The notes: a model not told the origin generated them from the letters alone. DNA of 64,000 nt from Siderastrea siderea (GCA_964030785.1 OZ034971.1:43168804-43232803), one strand, 5' to 3'. Counted from the first letter of the stretch, positions 11,025 through 22,121 are shown. Translations and numbers: made by a program.

Positions 11025-11690
11025 TGTCTTTCCCGATAGTTTCCCTTTGCCCTTGTCTTTCTTCCACTCGCCGGTCACAAACACTATGAATGCTCGCTTG
11101 CTCGTTGAACTACAAAGGAATCTTCTCCACTGTTTGATCTTGTGGTCGGCTTGAATATTCTGGAACTCGCTTCGCGATCCTTCACCTCTGTGTTCCCTTT
11201 CGGCGTTCTTTATCAATTCCTCTCTATAATTATCAAAGACGACATCGACTCTGTCGCTGGTTGCAACTTCATTTAGAACCGTCCAAAGTAGCCTGTCAGC
11301 AACTTCAACAAATGACTTCTGATCACCCTATTAGTTTACACGCTGGACTAAAGCCATGTCATCTATTTTTCATGCCAAGGGCGGCGGAATATTATCTGCT
11401 GCTTGCACAGTTTCTGGGGCTCTTTTGCCATGGCAGTGGGCCGAGAGAATGGGATAACACTTGGAATGCTTGGTAGGCTTCCTCGATAATACCTTTAGCT
11501 CGCAGTAAGTCATGTTCCACTTCAGGATTAGCAACTTTTCCCGTCGAAAGGCAGACAAGGTCATGAAGTTCAGGATTGAATGGGTTGGGCCAAGTGTTTT
11601 CAAGCACTGACACTATGGACTTCACATCAGCTTCGTCCCTTGTGATAAGTTGCGGCCCGTTAGCCTCGCTAAGTTGAAAGTACTGGGGCC
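11024..11690 (-). mobile_element. Academ transposase relic, internally deleted
   Basis: Minus-strand readings match parts of the large protein encoded at 13349-18130: LITRDEADVKSIVSVLE, HDLVCLSTGKVANPEVEHDL, VLSHSLGPLPW, and IKNAEREHRGEGSRSEFQNI through KLSGKT. The region between EEAYQAFQ and VLSHS, about 70 residues in the full copy, is missing, and the frame changes between blocks. The left edge coincides with the point where the glycosyltransferase-like copy breaks off. Confidence 0.85.
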
Positions 11691-12239
11691 ACTACTTTCG
11701 GAATTGCACAGTAGATGCACGATCGACGACTGACGGCGTGTGTACAATAACAAAGTAAATAAAAAAACTAGTACATCCCTTGTGGCTATATATAAGTTTC
11801 GTGCGTCACATACCAGAGAGAAACTTTCCCAAAACCCGCAAAAATTTGTTCTCAGTGGTGAAGTCTGAAATCTAAATTCACGCAAATTCCCCCCCCCCCT
11901 CCCCCGAGAAAATTTCATGCTACACGGTAGTAGTTTTTGTACAGGGTGGGGTAGTTAGCTCCACGCCCAACCCCTAACTTGGAGGGCCAGGGACGTCTTT
12001 CATCTGGTCTCTCCCCCAAGACCTGTCCGGCTTGGCGGAACCTGCCAGGAGCTAAAGCTTTCGCGGGATAGGTTTTGGGTTCTCAGAGACACGCAAGTTC
12101 CTACACCATAGCGAGGTAACAGTCCGGGTAGAAGTTTCATGTCCTTAGGCTCAAGTGTATTGTTTCTTGAAATTAAATGTCCTCTTCTGGTTTTTCGTTT
12201 GCTGTCTCTGAATTTAAACTGACATTCATGTCAAACCCA
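11691..12239. other. Spacer with possible retroelement 5' piece
   Basis: No gene seen. At 11940-12140 the reverse strand contains GGTTCCGCCAAGCCGGACAG and GGTTGGGCGTGGAGCTAACT, which recall noncoding leaders of animal LINE elements; this is a weak impression only. A run of C lies at about 11888-11905. Confidence 0.3.
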
Positions 12240-12836
12240 CAGACAAGCATCAGTACATCGTGAGATCATCATACCGCCCCTCTTACACTCATCCCACACA
12301 GTAATCGACTACGGAGAATCCGCTGTTCAACAAACCGAAGAAACGAACGAAGGCAGTAACAGGGCATTTGGTCAAGACAAGCTATAACGATCACTTCATC
12401 AAAGAACAAACTGAAATAGAAAGTAGAATCCCTCAAAATTAAACGTCAGAAACAGTGATAAAAACTAAAGAGGCGAACAGAGTACTATTTGTAGTAACAT
12501 GAAGCCCAGCCCTTCCTGACGTACAACGAGTCATTCAAAGCAATCTTATAGCATCCTTCATTCTTCAAAAAGATGCCAGGAAGTTTTTCCTTCTTTACCT
12601 CTAAACTCCTATCGCAGATCAAAAAACTTGCGTGACAAACTTGTCAGAGCCGAACACCGCAGACCACCCCCCAAAACACCTGGAGTTTTCCAATGTAAGA
12701 CTTGTCCTTTTATTAGAAAGGAAACCACGTTTTACACCTTCTATAAAGGCGAACAACGAAAGATACGACATCACATCCCTTGCACCTCTTCCAAATTAGT
12801 CAAAGAAACCATATTGAAAACACTTAGAAAGCCCAT
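12240..12836 (+). mobile_element. Penelope-like retroelement relic (3' part of reverse transcriptase)
   Basis: Broken plus-strand frames carry strings typical of the region between the reverse transcriptase and the GIY-YIG domain of Penelope-like elements: SYNDHFIKEQTEIESRI (about 12380), FPSLPLNSYRRSKNLRDKLV (about 12582), then CKTCPFIRKETTFYTFYKGE and RKIRHHIPCTSSKL (to about 12800). The usual continuation into a GIY-YIG nuclease is absent. There are stop codons and frame changes upstream of 12600. The relic ends where the left inverted repeat of the Academ element begins. Confidence 0.7.
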
Positions 12837-12970
12837 TAGTCCATGGGCCAAGGCCCCCAAAATAGGGTATTTCTTACCACTCAGAGGGACAAATGCTATC
12901 ATTGATTTTTGGAAACCTCTATTCCTCTAGTTTATTTTAGTATGTGATAGCAATGCTAAAAGAGTAGCTT
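12837..12970 (+). repeat. Left terminal inverted repeat of Academ element
   Basis: About 134 bases that match the right end in blocks separated by small indels. The first 14 bases are identical at both ends and the last matching block is GAGTAGCTTA. Confidence 0.75.
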
Positions 12971-13348
12971 AAGTGCCTAAATCACGTGATGAAATGACGT
13001 CACTGATGTGAACAAAAAATGGCTATATTTCCCGGATTTTGGTCATCTTTCGACTATTTCATAAGTTGCTGTTGGTTTTAAGCTCACTATGCTTTGAAAA
13101 GATGGCATACAAGGTACCTAGATGATAGTTTAAGAGAAGACAAATAAATATAACGCTATTGTAACTCGGTTTCCATGGTAACGCGTCACAAACTGAACTA
13201 AGACAATGCAAGAGATATCAACGGCTAATTGGTCAAGATGTTTTCTGAAATAAAATAACTTGCATTTCTCTCTGTAGTTAAGTTTCTGAAGGGATCGCAT
13301 TTCATAAACATCAGATCAGGCTGTTTTTTTATTAACTCACTTGATCTC

Positions 13349-16300
13349 TTATTCGTCTTCATCTTCCTGGTCATCATCTGAGAAAGCATCGTCGGCTGCA
13401 TCCTCCTCTCGTCGGTTTGTACAGTCCTGCAACCGGCATAAATCCGTGCACTTAAGGCCATTGGTAAGGCAGGTACAGCCTGGTAGCTTGCAGATTCTCG
13501 AACACTGACAAGATAGCAACTCCAGAACGGCTTGGGGAGCTGGTTCACCACTCATCCAATCAATGGTAAGTTTGCCGTCCTCCAGACACCAGCCAGACCC
13601 AACAGGTGAAGGTACTTGAGGGCAGCTCTGCAGACTTCTTTTCCAGATCGCTGTTTGGTAGTTTGCCCGAAGTGAGTGCTTTCGCAGACAATCAGCACAG
13701 GGTGGAAGTTGGTTCGAGTCAAGTTTGCCTTTCTTTGCACAGAAGAGCCGATAGCGTAGTTCATTCACATCATTGGTTCCTGGATTTGAACTGTAAAGCT
13801 TACACGTGAATTCCTGAAGCCTTTCGAACAACTCACTGGAGACCTCCCACTGCATACCAAGCTGCTTGAAAAGGTCTTGGAAAGATTTGTGTCGCTTAAT
13901 GAGTTTTAACGCGGTTATCTTCCCCTTTCCAGCAAACGCACTAACGCTGTCACACCCTGTATAAGCATGCAAACCAATAAGACATTTGCATACCTCTGGT
14001 CCATGCAGCTGAACCGCCATAGAGATGTCTATGTATCTTGTTCGGGTCTGTGTGCCACATTTCATGTATAATGATGCTGGAATAAAGCTCTTAAAAGTTA
14101 GGCAGAGCACGAAGACATCTGTATCTTCTGACGATATCAAGATCGTCTTATAACCAGACCTTGCAGGATCGGCAGCGTGCAATAGTATTCTTGTGTCGGC
14201 CTCTTCTTGCGTTGATCGGAGATCTTCCCTTGTAATGACACTTCCTTGGGAGACTTGGTAGCATTGGTCTTCAGTCGTGACAAAAAGTGTCTTTCCGGAA
14301 AGTTTAGCTACATATCTGTCTTTCTGCCACTGCTCTGCAATAAATGCAATGAAATGCTTCTTGTTCGTGGGGTTTGACAAAAATGTTCGCCATTGCAGCA
14401 GTTTATGTTCTGGTCGGATATTACGGAATTCATTTCCGGTCTGATCAGAACCTCTCTTTTCTCTCTCTGCGTTTTTAATGGAGTTCTCTAAGTACACGTC
14501 AAACACAACATCGATCCGGTTACTGTTAGCTCCCTCATGCAAGGCCATACTTATCAGTGAATCAGCAACTTCTGAAAACGTCTTTTGATCTCCTTTCAGC
14601 CTCTGAACTAGTGCCATTCCATCAATGATACATGCCGATGGTTGTGGAATGATTTCCGCTGCTGGCACATCCTTCTGTAGCTCTTTTGCAAGGGAACTCT
14701 TTGAGGTTTTCTTGAGGGAACCATCCGCAGAAGCCAACGCCCAGGGTAGCGGCCCAAGCGGGTGAGACAGCACCTCCTTCATCTTCAGTTGTCTTGTCTC
14801 TGCAATAATAATCATCTGAGCAAATAGTGCTCGGTCAGCCTTGAGGATAACTTCCTTAGCAGTTCCGCGGCTAACTTTCATTTTCTTGTTTAGATCACTG
14901 AACGTCTTAAGCTGTAATTTAGTCATTTTTTCATGAAACTTCACCTTCGTTGGCTCTGACTCTAGCCTTTGCTCTCTAAATGTTCTGTAGGCCTGTTCTC
15001 CAATTTCTTTAGCCTTCAGAAGGTCGTGCTCGATTTCAGGGGTGGCGACTTTGCCGGTGGATAAACAAACAAGGTCTTGCTGTTCACTCTGGTATGGACT
15101 GATCCAGATTTCGAAGGTTGATAGCAAGGATTTAACATCTCCTTCGTCCCTTGTGATCCTGCTCTGTTGAAGGTCGTTGTGCGAAGAGCTCGAGCTGTTC
15201 AGGTGGAGGATGTCTTTCAACTGCCTCATAAATATGCTTCGATACTCAGCTGTTAAGTAATACTTGCTAACGGCTCTGGGCTTTAGACTAAACCCCTTGG
15301 TCCCCCCTGGCGTCTGCGTGTCTTTGTTTACCGTTTCTTCGCAAGTCTGGTCGACTGGTATTCTGCCGAAGGTGTTAACCTCGCCAATCTGAACTGCGAA
15401 TCCGCCAGATTTGAAATACTCCAATATATTTGGGTGGTCGTCCTCCAGGTGAGACATTTCTGAAACGTACGCAGACAGGTATCTCGCGTAATTGAGGTTG
15501 TCATAGGCGAAACACCAGGGTATCATTTGTCTAATACAAGACAAATGAAGTTCCCAGTTCCCTTCCCTGGTTGCTCTCAACAGGCCCAAAAGAATTTCTA
15601 CAATGTCAATGTACGACATCCAGAATGCAGAAAGCTTGCCATTTTCATGTCGAAGACAGTCCATGTACTCCTCAAAAAGTTGGAAAACCTCTGTGGATGA
15701 CGGACTGGACAGTTTCTCTTGGAAAACTTCTTCACAGACATTGTCATACAGCGTTTGAAGATCACCAAAGAAGTTGTCAACCATGGTCTTCTTATGTGCG
15801 CGATTCTCTCCGATCCACGTCTGAAATCCCGACCAAATTAATCTCATGAGAGCTTCATACATGAGCTTATGGAATCTCACGGCACGATTATATCTATGGC
15901 CATCCAAAACCCCAGAAACAGATCCCTCTGCAATCACACCTGTCTCTACACAAATGTCCCTCAACCCGGCATCCTGAAATCTCTTTCCTATGATTCCTAG
16001 CAGAGTGCAAATGGTGTGGAACACTCCCATCCTTAAAATCAAGGTGCTGAACTTCTCCTTATGCTTCCATTTGATTTCTGTGGCTTTTGCATACAACGCC
16101 TGGTCAAAAACGACTACTATGCTCTGAAGTTTAAGACTGTTCTTTATCTTTAGTGACTGGTTCAGGACTTCGTAGACGGTTGACAAATCAGTGGCAGGCG
16201 CGTCGATAGTTGGTAGATATCCTATGCTGTCTTTGGAGACTTCCACCTCACTGCGTACAGCAATGTTAAACCCGGTCCAACCGCTGACTTTCTGCTTCTC

Positions 16301-18130
16301 AGCGGCATGAAGCCGCACTAGTATCCAAAGCAAGTTCTTTTTCCGTGAATTTGCTTCTATTTCGGATGACGTGACTTCTACAAATGTTCTCGGGGGAGGA
16401 CCACAGCGCTCTCCTGCATTATAGACAGGAAGGTCGGTGTCATTTAGCACTTCTACACTTCTTTGCTTGGTTTTTGCTACGTTGGGTGCAACTTCATCTG
16501 GAGGAAGGTGTGGACCATAATGTCTGGCTTGTATGGCAATGCCGTTCACCCTATGAGAAGTACCTTTGCCAGATAGGGTTTCTTCCAATCGGTCAATGTT
16601 GTCCCAGGCGAGCGTCGTGCTAATGTAGGGCTGAATATTGTCAGGTAAAGGAACAGCATTTTCTGGCGTCGATGCCAGTTTTTGTAGACACAAGGCGGTG
16701 TTCAATTCTTCAATCTGTGAGTAGGCTATCCCGTGTCCACAGCGATTTATCATTTGAATGAGCTCGACGTTATTGGTGAGTGATTTAACAGCGTAGGGCA
16801 ATAGTATATGCTTAGGTGGCTTCTGCTGTCCCCCGCTTACAGTGAAAATCATATCCTGTCCAATAGAGTTCATAAGACGTTGTACTCTTGGTTGACAAGA
16901 CTCTTGTGAATTCGCTGTGTTTCCAGTTAAAAGAGTACATAAAAACGCTCTGACTTCATCTGGAAATTTAATCGCACTTTCAGTAAGCTCAGACGGTTGT
17001 GGAGGCCATGACATTTTGTGCTCGTTAGAGCGTATTGCTTTTCGAATGTCCAGGGCAACTCTTTGAATATTCTCAATTTTTGAAAGTTCACTTGTGCACT
17101 GTTGCTCTTGTGATAGCTGTGCTACTTCCTTGGCCAGCTGAAGTTTTGAGAGATTCTCTGGAATAATGAACAGCCTGTTATTATCTAGCAAATCTTCAAA
17201 GTGCAGTAATCCTCCGAATTCTGATTCAAGCTTTCTACGAAAATGTGTTTTGGTTGACTCCTTAATTTCTTTTGCTCCCAAGTCCTGCATAAACGACAGC
17301 AGAGTATTTGTTAAGTCGGTCATTTTCACTAATTTAGGCTTCTCCAGTATACTAGACCTAACATGGTCAAAAAGCATTTCATACGCCTTAGACTCGAGGC
17401 GTGCGTACTCTTCATCTGACGATGCTGCAGTTGTTTCATTAGAGGTTCCGCTGTGTAAGTGTGGCCGAGTGTAATCCCTGTAACAAGATTTGTGATAGCA
17501 GGCCTCAGCCGCGACTAATTCTCGTGATACTATAGCTAAGATCCTGCTATCATTATTAACTATAGCGATTCTCCTTACAGTTTCATCAGCACGCAGTTCC
17601 GAACATTGAATCAATACCTCTCGACTTCTACTTCCTCTTGGGTATTTGCTATTCTTTCTGCAAAATATGCAAACGCGTTCGTACGTTGTGCTCGTGCTGG
17701 GTGCACCTCGGATAGAAAATCTCCTGTCTACGGCATCAGAGTCACTGGCATCGTCCTCGGTCTTCTTACACTCTTTAGAAATTTTATCCAAATCCCTTTT
17801 CAGAGTAAAAATGCTCCGACATTTTCTATGATACAAAACGTTGGGAATTTCACCATCCTTCAAAGTTTTAGAAACGTCCAGTAGTGGTTTGTGATCCCGA
17901 ATTTCGGCAGCTCGCAAAAGTGTTGCCCACGATTCAGTGTTTTGCGGGGATGTCAGCTCTCTAGAATTATCGTTGCTACAGTGTATAATACACCTTCTTT
18001 CTCCACATGGACGTTTCCTTAGGCCCCCAAGATCATCGTTTTCTGTTCTTTTTTCCCCTCCTAATCGTTTGAACATAGAATGACCAAAGCGTCTTTCAGT
18101 TAATATTTTCGAACTACTCAAGTTGAACAT
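13349..18130 (-). CDS. Academ transposase with DDE-like core, XPG-type nuclease and CXC tail
   Basis: One intron-free frame of 1593 residues with no stop or shift. N-terminal cysteine/histidine pairs (CIFCRKN near 160, CYHKSC near 215) suggest zinc binding. The central part carries strings typical of large eukaryotic DDE transposases: VVVFDQALYAKA (near 678), GVFHTICTLLGIIGKRFQD (near 705) and PVDQTCEETVNKDTQTPGG (near 930); the D of VFDQ and the E of CEETVN are plausible catalytic acids. Residues about 1300-1400 resemble an XPG/FEN1-like nuclease: EEADTRILLHAA, ISSEDTDVFVL and LHAYTGCDSVSAFAGKGK. Residues 1540-1570 form a cysteine cluster (CQCSRICKLPGC, then CTCLTNGLKCTDLC) like the Tesmin/TSO1 CXC motif. 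The tail is acidic. Academ assignment is from recalled family descriptions. Whether the copy is still active is unknown. Confidence 0.85.
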   Translation of the reverse strand: MFNLSSSKILTERRFGHSMFKRLGGEKRTENDDLGGLRKRPCGERRCIIHCSNDNSRELTSPQNTESWATLLRAAEIRDHKPLLDVSKTLKDGEIPNVLYHRKCRSIFTLKRDLDKISKECKKTEDDASDSDAVDRRFSIRGAPSTSTTYERVCIFCRKNSKYPRGSRSREVLIQCSELRADETVRRIAIVNNDSRILAIVSRELVAAEACYHKSCYRDYTRPHLHSGTSNETTAASSDEEYARLESKAYEMLFDHVRSSILEKPKLVKMTDLTNTLLSFMQDLGAKEIKESTKTHFRRKLESEFGGLLHFEDLLDNNRLFIIPENLSKLQLAKEVAQLSQEQQCTSELSKIENIQRVALDIRKAIRSNEHKMSWPPQPSELTESAIKFPDEVRAFLCTLLTGNTANSQESCQPRVQRLMNSIGQDMIFTVSGGQQKPPKHILLPYAVKSLTNNVELIQMINRCGHGIAYSQIEELNTALCLQKLASTPENAVPLPDNIQPYISTTLAWDNIDRLEETLSGKGTSHRVNGIAIQARHYGPHLPPDEVAPNVAKTKQRSVEVLNDTDLPVYNAGERCGPPPRTFVEVTSSEIEANSRKKNLLWILVRLHAAEKQKVSGWTGFNIAVRSEVEVSKDSIGYLPTIDAPATDLSTVYEVLNQSLKIKNSLKLQSIVVVFDQALYAKATEIKWKHKEKFSTLILRMGVFHTICTLLGIIGKRFQDAGLRDICVETGVIAEGSVSGVLDGHRYNRAVRFHKLMYEALMRLIWSGFQTWIGENRAHKKTMVDNFFGDLQTLYDNVCEEVFQEKLSSPSSTEVFQLFEEYMDCLRHENGKLSAFWMSYIDIVEILLGLLRATREGNWELHLSCIRQMIPWCFAYDNLNYARYLSAYVSEMSHLEDDHPNILEYFKSGGFAVQIGEVNTFGRIPVDQTCEETVNKDTQTPGGTKGFSLKPRAVSKYYLTAEYRSIFMRQLKDILHLNSSSSSHNDLQQSRITRDEGDVKSLLSTFEIWISPYQSEQQDLVCLSTGKVATPEIEHDLLKAKEIGEQAYRTFREQRLESEPTKVKFHEKMTKLQLKTFSDLNKKMKVSRGTAKEVILKADRALFAQMIIIAETRQLKMKEVLSHPLGPLPWALASADGSLKKTSKSSLAKELQKDVPAAEIIPQPSACIIDGMALVQRLKGDQKTFSEVADSLISMALHEGANSNRIDVVFDVYLENSIKNAEREKRGSDQTGNEFRNIRPEHKLLQWRTFLSNPTNKKHFIAFIAEQWQKDRYVAKLSGKTLFVTTEDQCYQVSQGSVITREDLRSTQEEADTRILLHAADPARSGYKTILISSEDTDVFVLCLTFKSFIPASLYMKCGTQTRTRYIDISMAVQLHGPEVCKCLIGLHAYTGCDSVSAFAGKGKITALKLIKRHKSFQDLFKQLGMQWEVSSELFERLQEFTCKLYSSNPGTNDVNELRYRLFCAKKGKLDSNQLPPCADCLRKHSLRANYQTAIWKRSLQSCPQVPSPVGSGWCLEDGKLTIDWMSGEPAPQAVLELLSCQCSRICKLPGCTCLTNGLKCTDLCRLQDCTNRREEDAADDAFSDDDQEDEDE

Positions 18131-18569
18131 TCTAGAAGGTCTGTAAGTTTAGATGTTTTTCGTTGAAATTATCAACAAATGTGCTCTATTTTCCAAATAA
18201 AAAACTACTTAAAGCACTTATTGGTATATTTAACTAGAAAAAATGTTTATATTAAAGATCGGAAGGTTTTTAAACCCAATAAAACCGGAAAGCAAAAGTA
18301 CGAACTTACCAGACGCATGAGCCGCCATCTTGGATTTTCCCATGATTCCTAGCGATTTCCAAAGATAACTATTTGCTGAATTTTATATCTTAGATAAGCC
18401 ATTTCGAAAACATGAGACCCCAAAAATAACAAGAGCAATGCCATGTATTTATTATTTAAGGAAAGGGTGCAAAGGAATATCGATAAACGAATTTAAATAT
18501 ATGATTTGTTTTAAGCCTCGTTCTCACGTTTGGGCGCCATTTTGGAAAAAAAAGCATTGAAAATTATAC

Positions 18570-18697
18570 CTTAAAGCTACTCCTGTGCGATTGCTATCAT
18601 TCAAATATTGAAACACCTTCGCCCAAGCTTTAAAATGATACCACTCACAATTTGTCCCTCGAGGTGGTAAGAACTCAGTTGCCTGGCCCATGGACTA
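18570..18697 (-). repeat. Right terminal inverted repeat of Academ element
   Basis: Reverse complement matches the left repeat block by block over about 128 bases. The two ends are clearly diverged, which points to an old insertion or naturally asymmetric ends. Confidence 0.75.
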
Positions 18698-19019
18698 CAT
18701 GTTCAGTTTACTTGCACTCATGTCCAATACACCCGAACTGAATCGGACTGACTGTAGGCACAGACAACCGGACGCAGCGGAAGTCAGGTCGCAAAATTTA
18801 TTACGCCTTACCGGAAGTAGAATTCTAGCGGGGATATGGGAAGAAGAGTGACCCTGGGAACGAGGTGGACCGGAAGTTAGCTAACGGAGGTCCAGGGTAC
18901 CGAATGTTGGCGAACCGTCACGGCTCGAGACGGACCGTCACGACCTGTCGTAGCAAAACTCGACCCGATTCACCGGACGTCAGTTCGTGAACGGAAGCTT
19001 AACACGACGCAAACGGAGG
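18698..19019. other. Compositionally distinct spacer
   Basis: No gene seen. This stretch is richer in G and C than its neighbours and has short CGGA and ACCGTCACG repeats (CCGTCACGG, GACCGTCACGACC near 18915-18945). It could be the edge of the tandem-repeat locus that follows. Confidence 0.35.
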
Positions 19020-19672
19020 AAAATGACAACCAAATGACATACATGTATACCTCGTTCTAAGTGTCAGACGAGTAATGGACACGCTCATTATTATTTAGTG
19101 TGTCCCCAGTTAGCACCCTGTCTTTACAGGGAGCTAGATCAATTTTGATACGTAAATGAAGTTATTATTATTATTATTACTATTATTATCAATATAAACA
19201 GAGGAATGACAAAACTGTGCATGCATGTATAACGCTTTCTAAGCGTCAGACGATTTTTGGAGACCAATATTCAAACGCCGGCAGACGAAAAGCAATTCTA
19301 CACGCGTATGTTTACCTCGTTCTAAACGTCAGACAAGCAATGGAGACGCTTGTAAACTCAAGCAGACGAAAAACAAAATTACGTGTGCATGTATACCACG
19401 TTCTAAGCGTCAGACGAGCAATGGAGACGCATATTCAAACGCAAGCAGGCGAAAAACAAACCTACACGTGCATGTATAACTCGTTCTAGCGTCAGACGAG
19501 CAGTCAGACGAGCAATGTAGACGCTTGCAAACTTAAACAGACGAGAAAACAAAGCGACACGTGTACGTATACTTCGTTCTAAGCGTCAGAAGAGCGATGG
19601 AGACGCTTATAAATGCAAGCAGACGGGAAAAAAACTACACATGCATGTATACCTCGTTCTAAGCATCAGATG
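19020..19672. repeat. Degenerate tandem repeat, about 80-90 bp unit
   Basis: The string GTATACCTCGTTCTAAGCGT followed by CAGACGAGCAATGGAGACGC recurs with changes at about 19045, 19220, 19315, 19390, 19470, 19565 and 19645, and resumes after a mobile-element insertion at 22204-22310. Between the landmarks lie CAAACTCAAGCAGACGAAAA-type segments. An ATT microsatellite sits at about 19155-19190. Confidence 0.85.
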
Positions 19673-20681
19673 AGGCAGGTACAAAACCCGGACCGGATCT
19701 ACTCAGATCGCTTGATCCGGGTCGGATCGACTCGGATCAACCCAGATTGGCCCGGATCGCCTAAAACTTTTACAGAATCAAAGAAAAAGGATACTTTTAC
19801 GCATTTATGGTTTCATAGTCATGAAAGTAAAGCTATCCTTTCTTTTTTGCGCCGCTTTGTCGGGCCGCCATTTTATTTTCAGGTGTCAGGTCCTCGCGGA
19901 GCAAGTTATGAAACTCGTGTCCAGCCTCAAGTGGCGTTGGTAGTATGTAAAGCGACCGGGCCAAACACGACTTCCGCTAGTCGCTGAAGTTATGCTTGTC
20001 TAACAACTAAAGCTTTCCCAAGTACATTTGCAACGGCTTTGTCCCGGTAAATTGTGTGGTTGACCTATTGATCAAGAGAGGGCACTCTCAAGCTGTGGTA
20101 CTGTTTGGAGGGTTTTACGTTACGTTCTTAGAGCCTTTTAAAATTGTTGTGCCATCGTGTGCGCTAGCTCTTTGGCAATAAGTTAGGTTTTGGGGCTCAG
20201 TTTAATTACAACATTCCTTAAAGCCGCTTTAAGGAGTGATGTCTTCTGAAAGAATCCGCGAGTTTCTAAGTCCGTGTTTTGATGTTTGCTCGTGCAGTTA
20301 CGAATGTACTGTACTTGGGAAAGCTCTATTTTTAAGGTAAGGATAACTTCAGCGACTAGCGGAAGTCGTGTTTGGCCTGTCACGTTACATTCTACCAATG
20401 AGCAACATTATCTGCCATAAAAATAAGCAAAGTTATACGTTACGGACAACCGAAACTACCATTTTCTAGATCTGGCTAGATCCAACTATTGTGCACGAGA
20501 ACGCTACTTGAGACTGGACACGAGTTTCATAACTTGATCCGCGAGGACCTGGCAAAAATGGCGGCTCGACAGGACGGCACAGGTCTAAGAGCAAGGATAA
20601 CTTTAATTTCTTGACTATAGAACGATAAATGCATAAAAGTATCCTTTTCTCTTTTATTCTGTTAAAATTTTATCGATCCGG

Positions 20682-22034
20682 TGTCCCAGCAGATTTGGAC
20701 CCCCCCCCCAAATTTGGACCCCCCGGTCCAAATTCGCTAGCGGATTTGGACCCCCCGGTCCAAATCCGCTAGCGAATATGGACCCCCGGGGGACCCAATC
20801 CGCTAGCGGATTTGGACCCCCTTCGCGGATTTGGACCCCCTATGTAGTTATAAAAACCCACGCTGTTATTCGCATATAAAGTACCGAAATAATTTCACTT
20901 TTCGATCTTGAAGAAGAAACGTTTCGTTTGGCTTTCAAAATACTGCAAACCTATAATTCATAAATAGAGGTAGAGTCAGACTTTAGATCAAGTAAATTGA
21001 CCGTTCGTTTTAGGCAAACAGCCAGACCTCTAAACTTTGTAGTTAAAGCAGGCGCTGCGGTATTTCTTACAGAAGATACGATTTTAAAATCTTGTTTCAT
21101 ACGTGTTGTTATTATTTTTCCAGAATACTGAATTCAACATAGTTTGAACGGGCGGTTTAACAAAGGAGGTGCTACTTTTTAAAGTAACACCTCTTGGTTG
21201 GAAAACGCATTTTGCGCCCTGCAAAAAAAGTTTGCTTGACTATACAACTTAGATTAGTTAATTTCTCAAAAAGCGTGCTTACGTACACGCGCTAGGAAAA
21301 GTGATTTCTCTTGTTCATTTTAATGAAAATAGCAGAGTCATGCTTAAGGGTCCTTACGGTTCAGTAAATGGAGTGCTACCGCAAACCCACAAAACGTCTG
21401 TAAGTGTCTGAAACACGCGCTGCGGTATTTCTTACAGAAGGTGCGATTTTAAAATCCTGTTTTTTTCTTTTACTCCCTTTGTTACCATTTATTCTAACAA
21501 ACTTAATTTGAGGTGAGAAGAAGGTAGCATGTAGCATGCCAGAATGCTACGATAACATGATCGAATGTGACTTGTGCCTTGAATGGTATCACATGGGGTG
21601 CGTAGAACTGAACGAGGAGCCGGAAGGTGAATGGCTTTGTAAAGTCTGTAGACCACCATCAAAAAGGCTTCGAAAAATGTAAGAACTGTAGTGGTGTAGG
21701 ACTTCCAGTTTCAAAATTTAATGTAATAGATTTTTTTAAGAATGCAAGTTCTTAAAATTCGTTGTTGTTAACTGGAGTTTCTTATTCATTAACATAATAC
21801 CATTTCCTCATTTGGTCATGTAAATAGAGCTTTTTTAAAACTAGCTTTGATTTATCGATACAAACTAGCGTTGTAGGTTCTCTTTTACCCTAAGTATTAA
21901 AGATTACTTGAAAAGAAAAAAACTGCCTTAATATTTTTATTTTGCCTCTTTAACAGCTCCAAATACAATTTTGCTAGTTTTACTCAATAGAACGCTTGTT
22001 TTCAAGGGGGTCCAAATCCGCGAGAGGGGGTCCA

Positions 22035-22068
<34 letters not shown>

Positions 22069-22089
22069 ATCCGCTAGCGGATCTGGACC

Positions 22090-22121
<32 letters not shown>

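Larger units (their letters stand above)
12837..18697 (-). mobile_element. Academ-family DNA transposon, apparently full length (about 5.86 kb)
   Basis: The 1593-codon gene is bracketed by inverted, diverged copies of one sequence. The left end reads TAGTCCATGGGCCA from 12837, then TTCTTACCAC, GAGGGACAAAT, GATAGCAAT and GAGTAGCTTA. The reverse complement of the right end, from 18697 inwards, reads TAGTCCATGGGCCA, TTCTTACCACC, GAGGGACAAAT, GATAGCAAT and GAGTAGCTTTA in the same order. Outside the ends a CAT occurs on both sides (12834-12836 and 18698-18700), a candidate 3-bp target duplication, which agrees with the 3-4 bp reported for Academ. Encoded domains also fit the XPG-nuclease-bearing Academ type. 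The boundary is inference from these matches. Confidence 0.8.
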
